The notes: generated from the letters alone by a model not told the origin. Counted from the stretch's first letter, positions 1-5,327 are shown. The stretch is 9,658 nucleotides of DNA from Candidatus Peregrinibacteria bacterium (GCA_016215715.1 JACRIG010000070.1:1-9658), one strand, 5' to 3'. Numbers and translations: made by a program.

Positions 1-805
1 GGAGAGATTCAGGCGAGACGACGTAGATGGTGTACCCGTCGACGGGGTACGAGAAATTTTTCAGTTCGGAAATTGCTTCTGTCGGGACGACGAGGAAGAT
101 CATCGAGGCGATCTTTGTGTTCTTTTTCGCCTTCTGCGCCGTCGTCTTCACGGCATTGTTGATGTAGGTCTGCAGACTCTCTGCTTTCGAGGCCTTCGCG
201 TCGAAGATGATGTACTGGTCGAGGAACTCCAGCAGGAAATCCGGCTTCAGACTGCCGTCAAAGTCATCTGGCAAATTCGTGTTCGTGTAATGCGCGAACG
301 CCATCTGCGGTGATTTACACAGGCTGCTTAACTGCGCGACGACGTTTTTTTCATGTTCGGCCCACAGGCGATCACGCTCTTCCTCCGCACTCTGCCTTTC
401 CTCTTCCTCTTCCTTAATGACGCGCGCGCGTTCTTCCTTTAAGGACTCCTGTGCTTTCTGTAATTGTGAGAGTTGTGTACTAAATTCCTTCTCGCGCTGA
501 TGCTGCTCCGCTTCGAATTCCACGATCTGCTTCTTCAAAGCATCCCGCTCCTTTGCCAGCGTCTTGATTTCTTCCTTCACCCCCACCTGCTCCGCGTACA
601 TCTGCTTATTCTGGCCGAGGAGCTTATTCTTCTCCGACTTCTCGGTCTCATAATTTGACTGTAACTCACCGATCCTTCGTTCTTTCTCCTTCAACTCCGC
701 TTTGAGTGTGGCTGCATCATCAGAGCCAGTTGCCGTACTCTTTCTGAATTGCAATCCGATGAGAGCAACGATCCCGACGAGCAAAATTATTTCAAAAGCA
801 GTCAT
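1..805 (-). CDS. RmuC-like membrane-anchored coiled-coil nuclease (partial)
   Basis: Open from ATG at 803-805 to the left edge (268 codons, no stop, so the C-terminus lies outside). I translated it by hand. Residues 4-20 form one hydrophobic N-terminal helix (FEIILLVGIVALIGLQF). Residues 33-155 are a long Lys/Glu/Gln-rich coiled coil. From about 165 there is an alpha/beta domain with KPDF (187-190), then FDAKAS (201-206). D189 with D202-x-K204 fits the PD-(D/E)XK nuclease core. The later FLVVPTEA (237-244) and VVSPESL (262-268) match the order of RmuC blocks (hydrophobic-PxEA, then vsPttL). The GxWGE block of classical RmuC is not visible. Known: RmuC proteins are linked to DNA recombination and inversion rates, and are anchored and coiled-coil. 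Inferred: an inner-membrane-tethered nuclease. It is divergent from rpsO. No Shine-Dalgarno is seen; a TACTAT box lies 6 bases from the ATG. Confidence 0.75.
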   Translation of the reverse strand, partial: MTAFEIILLVGIVALIGLQFRKSTATGSDDAATLKAELKEKERRIGELQSNYETEKSEKNKLLGQNKQMYAEQVGVKEEIKTLAKERDALKKQIVEFEAEQHQREKEFSTQLSQLQKAQESLKEERARVIKEEEEERQSAEEERDRLWAEHEKNVVAQLSSLCKSPQMAFAHYTNTNLPDDFDGSLKPDFLLEFLDQYIIFDAKASKAESLQTYINNAVKTTAQKAKKNTKIASMIFLVVPTEAISELKNFSYPVDGYTIYVVSPESL

Positions 806-811
806 ACTTCT

Positions 812-817
812 ATAGTA
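812..817 (-). promoter_or_regulatory. Candidate -10 box of the RmuC-like gene (leaderless)
   Basis: The minus strand reads TACTAT followed by 6 bases and then ATG, so the expected transcription start falls on the start codon itself. No purine-rich ribosome binding site lies upstream of the ATG. No convincing -35 element is seen at 16-18 bases. This is a single weak hexamer (4 of 6 matches to TATAAT); its value is in the recurrence of the same spacing at other genes in the window. Confidence 0.35.
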
Positions 818-836
818 GGGAAGGGTGGAGCCTGAG

Positions 837-868
837 CATAGTCGATGGGTGGACGGATGTCCACTATG
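837..868. repeat. Imperfect inverted repeat in the divergent region
   Basis: GTGGAC (849-854), loop GGAT, GTCCAC (859-864) is a perfect 6-bp palindrome. CATA (837-840) and TATG (865-868) extend it with an 8-base bulge on the left. It lies between the RmuC-like start and the rpsO promoter, so it could be an operator or part of a dispersed repeat. There is no direct evidence for either. Confidence 0.3.
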
Positions 869-912
869 ATCATTTTTTATCGCTTCGAAGAGCGGTTTTC
901 TGGCTCATCCTC

Positions 913-941
913 TTGCAATTCTCAAAGCCGGACATTACTAT
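913..941 (+). promoter_or_regulatory. Sigma70-like promoter of rpsO-pnp
   Basis: TTGCAA (913-918), 17-base spacer, TACTAT (936-941). Each hexamer matches consensus at 4 of 6 positions and the spacing is optimal. The predicted start near 948 gives a leader of about 74 bases before the rpsO ATG. No better pair was found in 806-1021. The leader could host S15 autoregulation, as in several bacteria, but I see no recognisable S15-binding fold. Confidence 0.5.
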
Positions 942-1021
942 GGTCGCCTGTCCCTGCCTCGGAACGCGATACATCGCCTCCGACGCATGGCTCCCACTTT
1001 TTTTGTCTGCCCCACTCCTCT

Positions 1022-1291
1022 ATGACCCTCAAGCGTACCTCCAAGAAAAAACTGATCGAGAAGCACCGCACCCACAAGCAGGACACGGGGTCTCCGCAGG
1101 TTCAGGTCGCGATTCTCACCAAGCAGATTGATCTGCTGACCAAGCACCTCCACGAACATAAGAAAGATAATTCCGCCCGCCGCGGGCTCCTCGGCATGGT
1201 CGCCCAGCGCCGCAAGCTCCTGACGTATCTGCGCATGAACAAGCCGACGGAGTATCAGGATGTACTGGAAAAGCATGGGTTGAAGAAGTAA
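1022..1291 (+). CDS. rpsO: 30S ribosomal protein S15
   Basis: An 89-residue protein, the usual length for S15. It binds 16S rRNA in the platform of the small subunit and is an early assembly protein. Family blocks are plain: DTGSPQVQVAILTKQI (residues 21-36), LHEHKKDNSARRGLLGMVAQRR (about 42-63, with the HKKD and SxRRGLL signature) and LLTYLR (65-70). The reading frame is open upstream to 845, but those residues have no S15 similarity and the predicted promoter lies inside that stretch, so ATG 1022 is chosen. No Shine-Dalgarno is seen: the start is preceded by a pyrimidine-rich run (CCCCACTCCTCT). pnp follows after 198 bases on the same strand with no terminator between, the classical rpsO-pnp operon. 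Confidence 0.96.
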   Translation: MTLKRTSKKKLIEKHRTHKQDTGSPQVQVAILTKQIDLLTKHLHEHKKDNSARRGLLGMVAQRRKLLTYLRMNKPTEYQDVLEKHGLKK

Positions 1292-1484
1292 GGGGGGTAA
1301 GGTATAGTTTGCTCAGTTCTTTCCCGTCGATCGAATCCTCCCACTTTCCATGGGTTTACGTCTGAATGCCATGAGGACGCCTGCAGGCAAGAATGCCTGC
1401 ACCGCGTTTACAAAATGACACTCAGATGTGAATCCAAAGAATGCGGAGGGAACCATCGCGGGTAGAGGATTCTCTTACCCCCCT
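1291..1484 (+). promoter_or_regulatory. Structured rpsO-pnp intercistronic RNA (candidate pnp leader switch)
   Basis: AGGGGGGTAAG (1291-1301, starting on the last base of the rpsO stop) is exactly complementary to CTTACCCCCCT (1474-1484, ending 5 bases before the pnp ATG), an 11-bp closing stem. Inside it, 1352-1368 pairs with 1419-1435 over 17 positions with one A·C mismatch and three G·U pairs. Continuing inward, 1370-1372 pairs with 1415-1417, 1375-1380 with 1404-1409, and TGCAGGC (1382-1388) with GCCTGCA (1395-1401) around the loop AAGAAT. CCTCC (1337-1341) can pair with GGAGG (1445-1449). Known: in E. coli this spacer is a double-stranded RNA cut by RNase III and used by PNPase to repress itself. 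Inferred: an analogous control element here. An alternative is a MITE-like repeat, but no target duplication is clear. Confidence 0.65.
1460..1480 (+). promoter_or_regulatory. Hairpin before the pnp start, exclusive with the long-range stem
   Basis: GGGTAGAG (1460-1467) pairs with CTC-T-TACCC (1472-1480, one bulged T) around GATT. It uses the same CTTACCC bases (1474-1480) needed by the 1291-1301 long-range stem, so only one can form at a time. It sits 9 bases before the pnp start codon. It is followed by CCCTATTTT, a poor U-tract, so it is not called a terminator. Confidence 0.5.
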
Positions 1485-1489
1485 ATTTT

Positions 1490-3709
1490 ATGTCAGGTCT
1501 TAAAGAATATTCGTTGTTGCTCGGTGATGAGCAACTCGTTGTCCGTACAGGACAGATCGCCACCCAGGCGAATGCATCAGTGATGGTGCAGATGGGTGAC
1601 ACGGTCGTCCTCAGTAACATCACGGTGAGCGCGAAGCCGCGACAGAACGTTGATTTCCTGCCGCTGCAGGTTGTGTATCAGGAAAAGTACTACGCCGGCG
1701 GCAAGATCGCAGGGTCACGTTTCCGCAAGCGCGAGGGTCGTCCGAGCGATGACTTCGTTCTGCTCGCACGCGTCATCGACCGCGGACTCCGCCCCATGTT
1801 CCCGAAGCACATTCACAATGACATTCAGGTCTTCTGCACGGTGCTCAGTTACGACTTCGAACATGAGCACGATGTTGCGGCTGCCAACGGCGCAAACATC
1901 GCAACGGCAATCAGCGACTGTCCCGCAGACGGACCGCTCGGCACCGTCCGCGTCGGACTCATCGGCGGCGAACTGGTCCTCAACCCTTCCCGCGAAGCGC
2001 GCGAGAAGTCGGACCTCGATATGTTCGTGACGGCATCCCTTGAGCGCATCGTGATGATCGAGGCCGGAGCCAATCAGGTGCCGGAAGATGAAATGCTCAA
2101 GGCGATCGAGTTCGGCAAGAAATGGGCGCAGAAAATCGCAAAGTTTTTTGCGGATATCCAGAAGGAAATCGGAAAGCCGAAGTTCGAAGTCGAGGCTCCC
2201 TACACGCACGACGAGGGCTACGCCTTCATCAAAGCGTGGGCACTGCCGGAGATTTCCAAAGCGATCAAAACACCGATGGAGAAACTCGCGCGCAGGAAGA
2301 TTTTTACGAATCTGATGGACGAGGCGAAGGACAAACTGAAAGAGAAGTTCCCTGTCGCTGACAGCGCTTCCGCAGAGCAAAAGGAAGAGGCCGAAGTGCT
2401 TTACACTCATGGCTCCGCCTTCGTCGACAAAGTTGTGAAAGGAGAGATGCGCAGACTCATCCTCGAAGAGGGAACCCGCATGAGCGGCCGCAAGGTGGAT
2501 GAGATCCGTTCACTTTCGGCAATTGTGGATATTCTCCCGAATCGTGTTCACGGTTCCGCACTCTTCCAGCGCGGCGAGACGCAGGGGCTGACGACCTGCA
2601 CGCTCGGGTCCCCGGGCGACAAGCAGCTCGTCGAAGGAATGGAGGGCGAACACAACCTCCGCTACATGCACCACTACAATTTCCCGCCGTTCTCCGTCGG
2701 GGAGACGAGCAACCGGCTCTTCGTCGGCAATCGCGAGGTCGGTCACGGCAACCTCGCGCAGCGCGGCCTCGAACCGGTGCTGCCATCCGAGGAAACCTTT
2801 CCCTACACCATCCGCACCGTCACTGAAATTCTCGAGAGCAACGGCTCCTCGTCGATGGCCGCAACCTGCGGTTCCACACTCGCCCTCATGGCGGCAGGCG
2901 TGCCGATCAGCTCCCCTGTCTCCGGCATCGCGCTCGGGCTCGTGTCAGATGAAGAAAAGGGTAAGTACATCATCCTCTCTGACCTGCAGGACGAAGAAGA
3001 CTTCGGTGGCGACATGGACTTCAAAGTCACCGGAACCGCAAAGGGTGTGACCGCGATCCAGATGGATATCAAAATTAAGGGTCTGCCGGACAGCGTCTTC
3101 GCCGAAGCTCTCGAGCGTGCACGCACCGGCCGCGCAACGATCCTCAAGGTCATGCTCGCAACGATCAGCGAACCGAGGAAGGAAATGTCGCCGTTCGCTC
3201 CGCGCATCGAAACCATCGTCATCAATCCCGAGGACATCCGCCTCGTCATCGGCAAGGGTGGCGAGATGATCCAGAAGATCACGGGTGAACTCGGCGTTGA
3301 AATCGACATCGAAGACTCCGGTCTCATCTTCGTCACTTCGGTCAATGGAGAAGCGATGGAGAAGGCGAAAGCATGGATCAAGGCGATCGTCGAAAAGCCG
3401 GAAGTCGGTAAGGTCTACAAAGGCAAAGTGATCCGCATCATCGACGGCACCGGTGCCATCGTCGAGTTCCTCCCCGGCAAAGACGCGATGATCCACATCA
3501 GTGAGCTCGCATGGGGCCGCACGGAGAAAGTGGAAGACGTCCTCAAGATGGGTCAGGAAGTCGAAGCGAAAGTCATCGAGTACGATGCGCAGGAAGGAAA
3601 GACACGCATGTCGCTGAAGCAGATGTCGACCCCGCCCGAGGGCTGGGTCGCTTCGCCGCCACGCACCGGTGGATTCGGTGGGCCGCGCAGAGGGCCGCCG
3701 AGAAGGTAA
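1490..3709 (+). CDS. pnp: Polyribonucleotide nucleotidyltransferase (PNPase)
   Basis: At 739 residues it is slightly longer than E. coli PNPase. It is a phosphorolytic 3'-5' exoribonuclease, trimeric, and a core RNA decay enzyme. Order: first RNase PH domain (about 1-150; KREGRPSDDF at about 80-89 and RGLRPMFP), linker helical domain (about 190-320), second RNase PH domain (about 330-560), KH domain with GKGG at 588-591, and S1 domain from about 640 to 710. The catalytic residues are present in DFGGDMDFK: D504, D510 and K512, equivalent to E. coli D486, D492 and K494. The RNA-binding FFRR-type loop reads GSRFRKREGRPS, one residue longer than in E. coli. The C-terminus (712-739) is a Pro/Gly/Arg tail, plausibly RNA-binding. 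Translation starts at ATG without a Shine-Dalgarno, just after the structured spacer; a GGAGGG at 1445 is 40 bases too far. The gene ends in a strong terminator. Confidence 0.97.
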   Translation: MSGLKEYSLLLGDEQLVVRTGQIATQANASVMVQMGDTVVLSNITVSAKPRQNVDFLPLQVVYQEKYYAGGKIAGSRFRKREGRPSDDFVLLARVIDRGLRPMFPKHIHNDIQVFCTVLSYDFEHEHDVAAANGANIATAISDCPADGPLGTVRVGLIGGELVLNPSREAREKSDLDMFVTASLERIVMIEAGANQVPEDEMLKAIEFGKKWAQKIAKFFADIQKEIGKPKFEVEAPYTHDEGYAFIKAWALPEISKAIKTPMEKLARRKIFTNLMDEAKDKLKEKFPVADSASAEQKEEAEVLYTHGSAFVDKVVKGEMRRLILEEGTRMSGRKVDEIRSLSAIVDILPNRVHGSALFQRGETQGLTTCTLGSPGDKQLVEGMEGEHNLRYMHHYNFPPFSVGETSNRLFVGNREVGHGNLAQRGLEPVLPSEETFPYTIRTVTEILESNGSSSMAATCGSTLALMAAGVPISSPVSGIALGLVSDEEKGKYIILSDLQDEEDFGGDMDFKVTGTAKGVTAIQMDIKIKGLPDSVFAEALERARTGRATILKVMLATISEPRKEMSPFAPRIETIVINPEDIRLVIGKGGEMIQKITGELGVEIDIEDSGLIFVTSVNGEAMEKAKAWIKAIVEKPEVGKVYKGKVIRIIDGTGAIVEFLPGKDAMIHISELAWGRTEKVEDVLKMGQEVEAKVIEYDAQEGKTRMSLKQMSTPPEGWVASPPRTGGFGGPRRGPPRR

Positions 3710-3728
3710 GATAGCGATTCGTGACGAG

Positions 3729-3756
3729 AAGAGGCCGCCCGCAGGCGGCCTTTTTT
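3729..3756 (+). terminator. Intrinsic terminator of rpsO-pnp
   Basis: GGCCGCC (3733-3739), loop CGCA, GGCGGCC (3744-3750), then six T. A/T pairs extend the stem into the tract. It starts 20 bases after the pnp stop. The minus strand lacks a following T-run, so it is one-directional. Confidence 0.93.
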
Positions 3757-3783
3757 CAAAAAACAAAACATACACACAAACAT

Positions 3784-3838
3784 CCCCTCTCCCCGTATCG
3801 TTCTCCTTCTCCCCGCGGGAGAAGGTTGGGATGAGGGG
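3784..3838. repeat. Palindromic REP-like repeat, copy A
   Basis: The core CCTTCTCCC (3805-3813), CGC, GGGAGAAGG (3817-3825) is a perfect 9-bp stem. The outer arms CCCCTC (3784-3789) and GAGGGG (3833-3838), with TCCC/GGGA next to them, pair around it. It resembles the CCCCTC...GAGGGG palindromes found dispersed in many environmental genomes (from memory, not searched). It lies in a convergent gap behind the pnp terminator. No gene is seen in 3757-3965. Confidence 0.65.
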
Positions 3839-3900
3839 CGGCTTTACCTTGGCGAATAATCCATAGAATAACTTGCTTGTGATGAAGTACTAACCGTAAA

Positions 3901-3934
3901 CCCCTCTCCCTAGCCCTCTCCCTCGGGGAGAGGG
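3901..3934. repeat. Palindromic REP-like repeat, copy B
   Basis: CCCTCTCCC (3914-3922), TCG, GGGAGAGGG (3926-3934) is a perfect 9-bp stem, preceded by CCCCTCTCCC (3901-3910). It has the same composition and 9-bp core layout as copy A, but the right outer arm is decayed (AAGAAGAGAG follows). It lies 32 bases downstream of the FmdB-like stop and could protect that transcript's 3' end. There is no T-tract on either strand. Confidence 0.6.
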
Positions 3935-3965
3935 AAGAAGAGAGAAGGAGGACGATAAGGAATTT

Positions 3966-4253
3966 TTAATTTGATTCTTTCTTCTCAATTTTCTCCGCAG
4001 GCTTCTCCACCGCCGGTTTCTCCGGAGCCGGCGCTTCCGTCTTCACTTCCTTCTTCTTCCGCGCAGGAGCGGCAGCTTTGCTGTCAGTCTTATACCATCC
4101 GCTTCCTTTGAAATGCACCGCCGGCGGCGAGATTAATTTCTCCGTCATTCCCGATCCGCATGCGGGACACTTCGGAAGTTTTTGTGATCCGAATGCGAGG
4201 GATTCCTCAAACGTTGTCTGGCACTTCTTACAGCGGAAATCGAAGCGGGGCAT
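3966..4253 (-). CDS. FmdB-like zinc-ribbon protein
   Basis: 95 residues. The first 56 are a typical FmdB/CxxC_CxxC_SSSS zinc ribbon: MPRFDFRCKKC with C8 and C11, then CPAC with C29 and C32 as zinc ligands, then KLISPPAVHFKGSGWYKTD (39-57), the family's conserved tail including FKGSGWYKTD. The remainder (58-95) is a low-complexity Lys/Glu/Ala/Pro tail, probably disordered. Known: family members are named after a formamidase-linked regulator but their function is largely undefined. I infer only a small zinc-binding, perhaps nucleic-acid-associated, cytosolic protein. It is the second gene of an operon, 20 bases behind the 93-aa orphan, and has a proper Shine-Dalgarno (AGGA, 7-base spacer). It converges on pnp. 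Confidence 0.88.
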   Translation of the reverse strand: MPRFDFRCKKCQTTFEESLAFGSQKLPKCPACGSGMTEKLISPPAVHFKGSGWYKTDSKAAAPARKKKEVKTEAPAPEKPAVEKPAEKIEKKESN

Positions 4254-4260
4254 GGTTCTA

Positions 4261-4264
4261 TCCT
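4261..4264 (-). promoter_or_regulatory. Shine-Dalgarno of the FmdB-like gene
   Basis: Minus-strand AGGA with 7 bases to the ATG. It fixes that start, and shows the organism uses Shine-Dalgarno initiation for an operon-internal gene, unlike the unit-heading genes here. Confidence 0.6.
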
Positions 4265-4273
4265 AGCATGAGA

Positions 4274-4555
4274 TTATGCGTGACCGCCGAGGATCGCGGG
4301 TACTGCTTTCGGACCGCGCCACATAATATCGAAGCCTTTCCAGATGATGCCGCCTGTCAAAAGTCCTCCCAATGCGCCCGCAGCACCGAGGAGTGACTCT
4401 GCTCCGGGTGCCACTACATTGTGACTGACGTTGCCTGCAAGATTACTCAAAGCTCCGCGTGTGCCCTGAATCACTTCGGCACCCTGTGCAAGCGCAGGAT
4501 TCATCCGTGGAGCGAGCGCGCCGGGGTTCACCATGTTTATGTTTCCGGTTGTCAT
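4274..4555 (-). CDS. Glycine/alanine-rich orphan with one hydrophobic segment
   Basis: 93 residues from ATG 4555; a TTG one codon upstream is less likely. I do not recognise a family. Residues 1-50 are polar with many Asn/Gly/Pro and no charged cluster. Residues 54-72 (ESLLGAAGALGGLLTGGII) are a Gly-zipper-like hydrophobic helix, long enough to cross a membrane, followed by WKGFDIMWRGPK. The last residues are GGHA. It heads an operon with the FmdB-like gene. A TATAAT with an upstream TG (extended -10) lies 8 bases from the ATG, so the message is probably leaderless. The small size, Gly-rich amphiphile and strong promoter would also fit a holin-like or bacteriocin-like peptide, but no immunity, export or lysis partner is next to it. 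Confidence 0.7.
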   Translation of the reverse strand: MTTGNINMVNPGALAPRMNPALAQGAEVIQGTRGALSNLAGNVSHNVVAPGAESLLGAAGALGGLLTGGIIWKGFDIMWRGPKAVPAILGGHA

Positions 4556-4563
4556 CAATTATT

Positions 4564-4572
4564 ATTATAACA
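4564..4572 (-). promoter_or_regulatory. Extended -10 promoter of the 93-aa orphan operon
   Basis: The minus strand reads TGTTATAAT: a perfect TATAAT (4564-4569) with the TG of an extended -10. It is 8 bases from the ATG, so the start site falls about 0-3 bases from it. A second TATAAT lies at 4576-4581 in the same AT-rich block. There is no good -35, which extended -10 promoters do not need. Confidence 0.6.
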
Positions 4573-4645
4573 CATATTATATTATTTAGATAGCGCAAAA
4601 AAGCCTTTCCGAAGCCATTTGTAGTGTCGTTCTTGAGAAAGAAAA

Positions 4646-5095
4646 TCAGGCAGCAAGTGCATGAGTAATCTCCTGCCGTGCAGATCGTGCCCGGTCAAAG
4701 ACCGCGGCGTCTGCAAGGTCCAGAGCCCAGGGAAAGGAAAAAACGATTTCGGATGCGTTTCCGAGTGCGCGCAGCGGATGCGGGTCGAGAGTGACGATGT
4801 TGTCGATGAGTTGTCCGGTTGCCTGCCGTGTGCGGCCCATGAATCCTTCCGGCGCAGATTTATGCTGATCGACCGCTCCTGCGTAGAGAATATCGGGCAG
4901 GCGCAGGACCGTTTCCGCCATGATCATGCCGATGCCTCCTGCAACTTTGACGGGGTTTCCTTCCGAAATGGGTCCGTCGATGTAGGTGTCCTTCAGGTCC
5001 GCGCCCCACGTTACAACGTTGGGCTTCAGTTCCTCAAACCACCGCACCATGCGGGATTCTTCGGGGCCGACGGACGGGAAACGCCGCAGCAACAT
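4646..5095 (-). CDS. Orphan protein, 149 aa
   Basis: ATG at 5093-5095; a GTG lies directly upstream at 5098. No family recognised. The chain is soluble-looking with a weakly hydrophobic middle (VAGGIGMIMAETVLRLPDIL, 51-70), too interrupted for a confident membrane helix, and several Trp (19, 30, 123). The N-terminus is arginine/glutamate-rich (RRFPSVGPEESRMVRWFEELK). It has its own candidate -10 (TATGAT) 8 bases from the ATG and no Shine-Dalgarno. It is separated by 90 AT-rich bases from the next minus-strand gene and is divergent from valS. The frame is fully open for 150 codons with codon use like its neighbours, and the opposite-strand ORF of similar length makes no better protein, so I call the minus strand coding with moderate confidence. 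Confidence 0.6.
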   Translation of the reverse strand: MLLRRFPSVGPEESRMVRWFEELKPNVVTWGADLKDTYIDGPISEGNPVKVAGGIGMIMAETVLRLPDILYAGAVDQHKSAPEGFMGRTRQATGQLIDNIVTLDPHPLRALGNASEIVFSFPWALDLADAAVFDRARSARQEITHALAA

Positions 5096-5103
5096 CACTA
5101 AAA

Positions 5104-5109
5104 ATCATA
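5104..5109 (-). promoter_or_regulatory. Candidate -10 box of the 149-aa orphan (leaderless)
   Basis: TATGAT on the minus strand (5 of 6 matches to TATAAT), 8 bases before the ATG and 5 before the GTG. This is the same geometry as the 93-aa orphan. The -35 region (TGGCAT at 17 bases) is weak. Confidence 0.45.
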
Positions 5110-5170
5110 ATCTTCACTGTCCGCAGATGCCAGCATTTGGCTAAGTTTTTTCCTGCTGCATGAATTCCCC

Positions 5171-5199
5171 TTGCATCCGCAAAAGCCCTCCTGTATAAA
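5171..5199 (+). promoter_or_regulatory. Sigma70-like promoter of a short transcript before valS
   Basis: TTGCAT (5171-5176), 17-base spacer, TATAAA (5194-5199), preceded by TG. It is the best two-box promoter in the window. The predicted start is about 5206. It drives transcription towards a terminator at 5246-5278, 55 bases before valS. Confidence 0.6.
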
Positions 5200-5205
5200 T
5201 TCGCG

Positions 5206-5278
5206 GCTCCGTGCGCAAGTGCGGACTCTGTTCTTTCTCCCAACGAACGGCGCTGCGAAAGCAGGGCCGTTTTATTTA
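5206..5278 (+). ncRNA. Candidate small RNA or attenuated valS leader
   Basis: From the predicted start near 5206 to the end of the T-tract, about 72 bases. Hairpin 1: TCCGTGC (5208-5214), GCAA tetraloop, GTGCGGA (5219-5225), 7 bp with two G·U. Then a 20-base single-stranded pyrimidine-rich linker (CTCTGTTCTTTCTCCC plus four bases). Hairpin 2 is the terminator with a GAAA tetraloop. There is no start codon with a useful ORF, and no match to tRNA, 6S, SRP RNA or a T-box that I can recognise. It is either an independent sRNA or a premature-termination leader for valS. Confidence 0.5.
5246..5278 (+). terminator. Intrinsic terminator upstream of valS
   Basis: AACGGC (5246-5251), one mismatch, CTGC-GAAA-GCAG, one mismatch, GCCGTT (5266-5271), then TTATTTA. 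A 10-bp stem with a GNRA tetraloop and a T-rich tail. It is on the plus strand, but no protein gene precedes it in that direction, so it must serve the short transcript from 5206. Confidence 0.75.
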
Positions 5279-5295
5279 TGCCGCGGTTCAATCGT

Positions 5296-5323
5296 CCTAG
5301 CCCTAGCCCTTGCCCTAGCCCTA
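5296..5323 (+). repeat. CCCTAG hexamer array, 4.7 copies
   Basis: A period-6 tandem array: units CCTAGC, CCTAGC, CCTTGC, CCTAGC, then CCTA. It ends within the candidate -10 box of valS (the final CTA runs into TATACT). Such short arrays can change copy number by slippage. Confidence 0.8.
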
Positions 5324-5327
5324 TACT
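5322..5327 (+). promoter_or_regulatory. Candidate -10 box of valS (leaderless)
   Basis: TATACT (5 of 6 to consensus) with exactly 6 bases to the GTG, placing the start site on the start codon. No -35 is seen; that region is occupied by the hexamer array. No Shine-Dalgarno precedes the GTG (CGTCCC). Confidence 0.45.

Noticed and set aside
845..1021. N-terminal extension of rpsO (a 148-residue reading of the same frame)
   Set aside because: The extra 59 residues have no S15 similarity, S15 is normally 88-90 residues, and the predicted promoter lies inside the extension.
1445..1450. GGAGGG as Shine-Dalgarno of pnp
   Set aside because: It is 40 bases before the ATG, with no alternative start codon at a working distance. 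It is more likely part of the spacer's RNA structure (pairs with 1337-1341).
2945..3775. 276-codon minus-strand ORF opposite pnp
   Set aside because: It overlaps catalytic, KH and S1 domains of PNPase and the terminator; Asp/Phe/Arg-rich shadow frame.
4590..4625. Terminator behind the 149-aa orphan (minus strand, T-run after GGCTTCGGAAAGGC)
   Set aside because: The T-run is good but the stem has only three consecutive pairs plus mismatches, too weak to call.
4661..5101. 146-codon plus-strand ORF opposite the 149-aa orphan
   Set aside because: It begins without a promoter or ribosome site and is Cys-rich without a pattern. The minus strand has a -10 box at the right distance, though neither protein is recognised, so this rejection is moderate.
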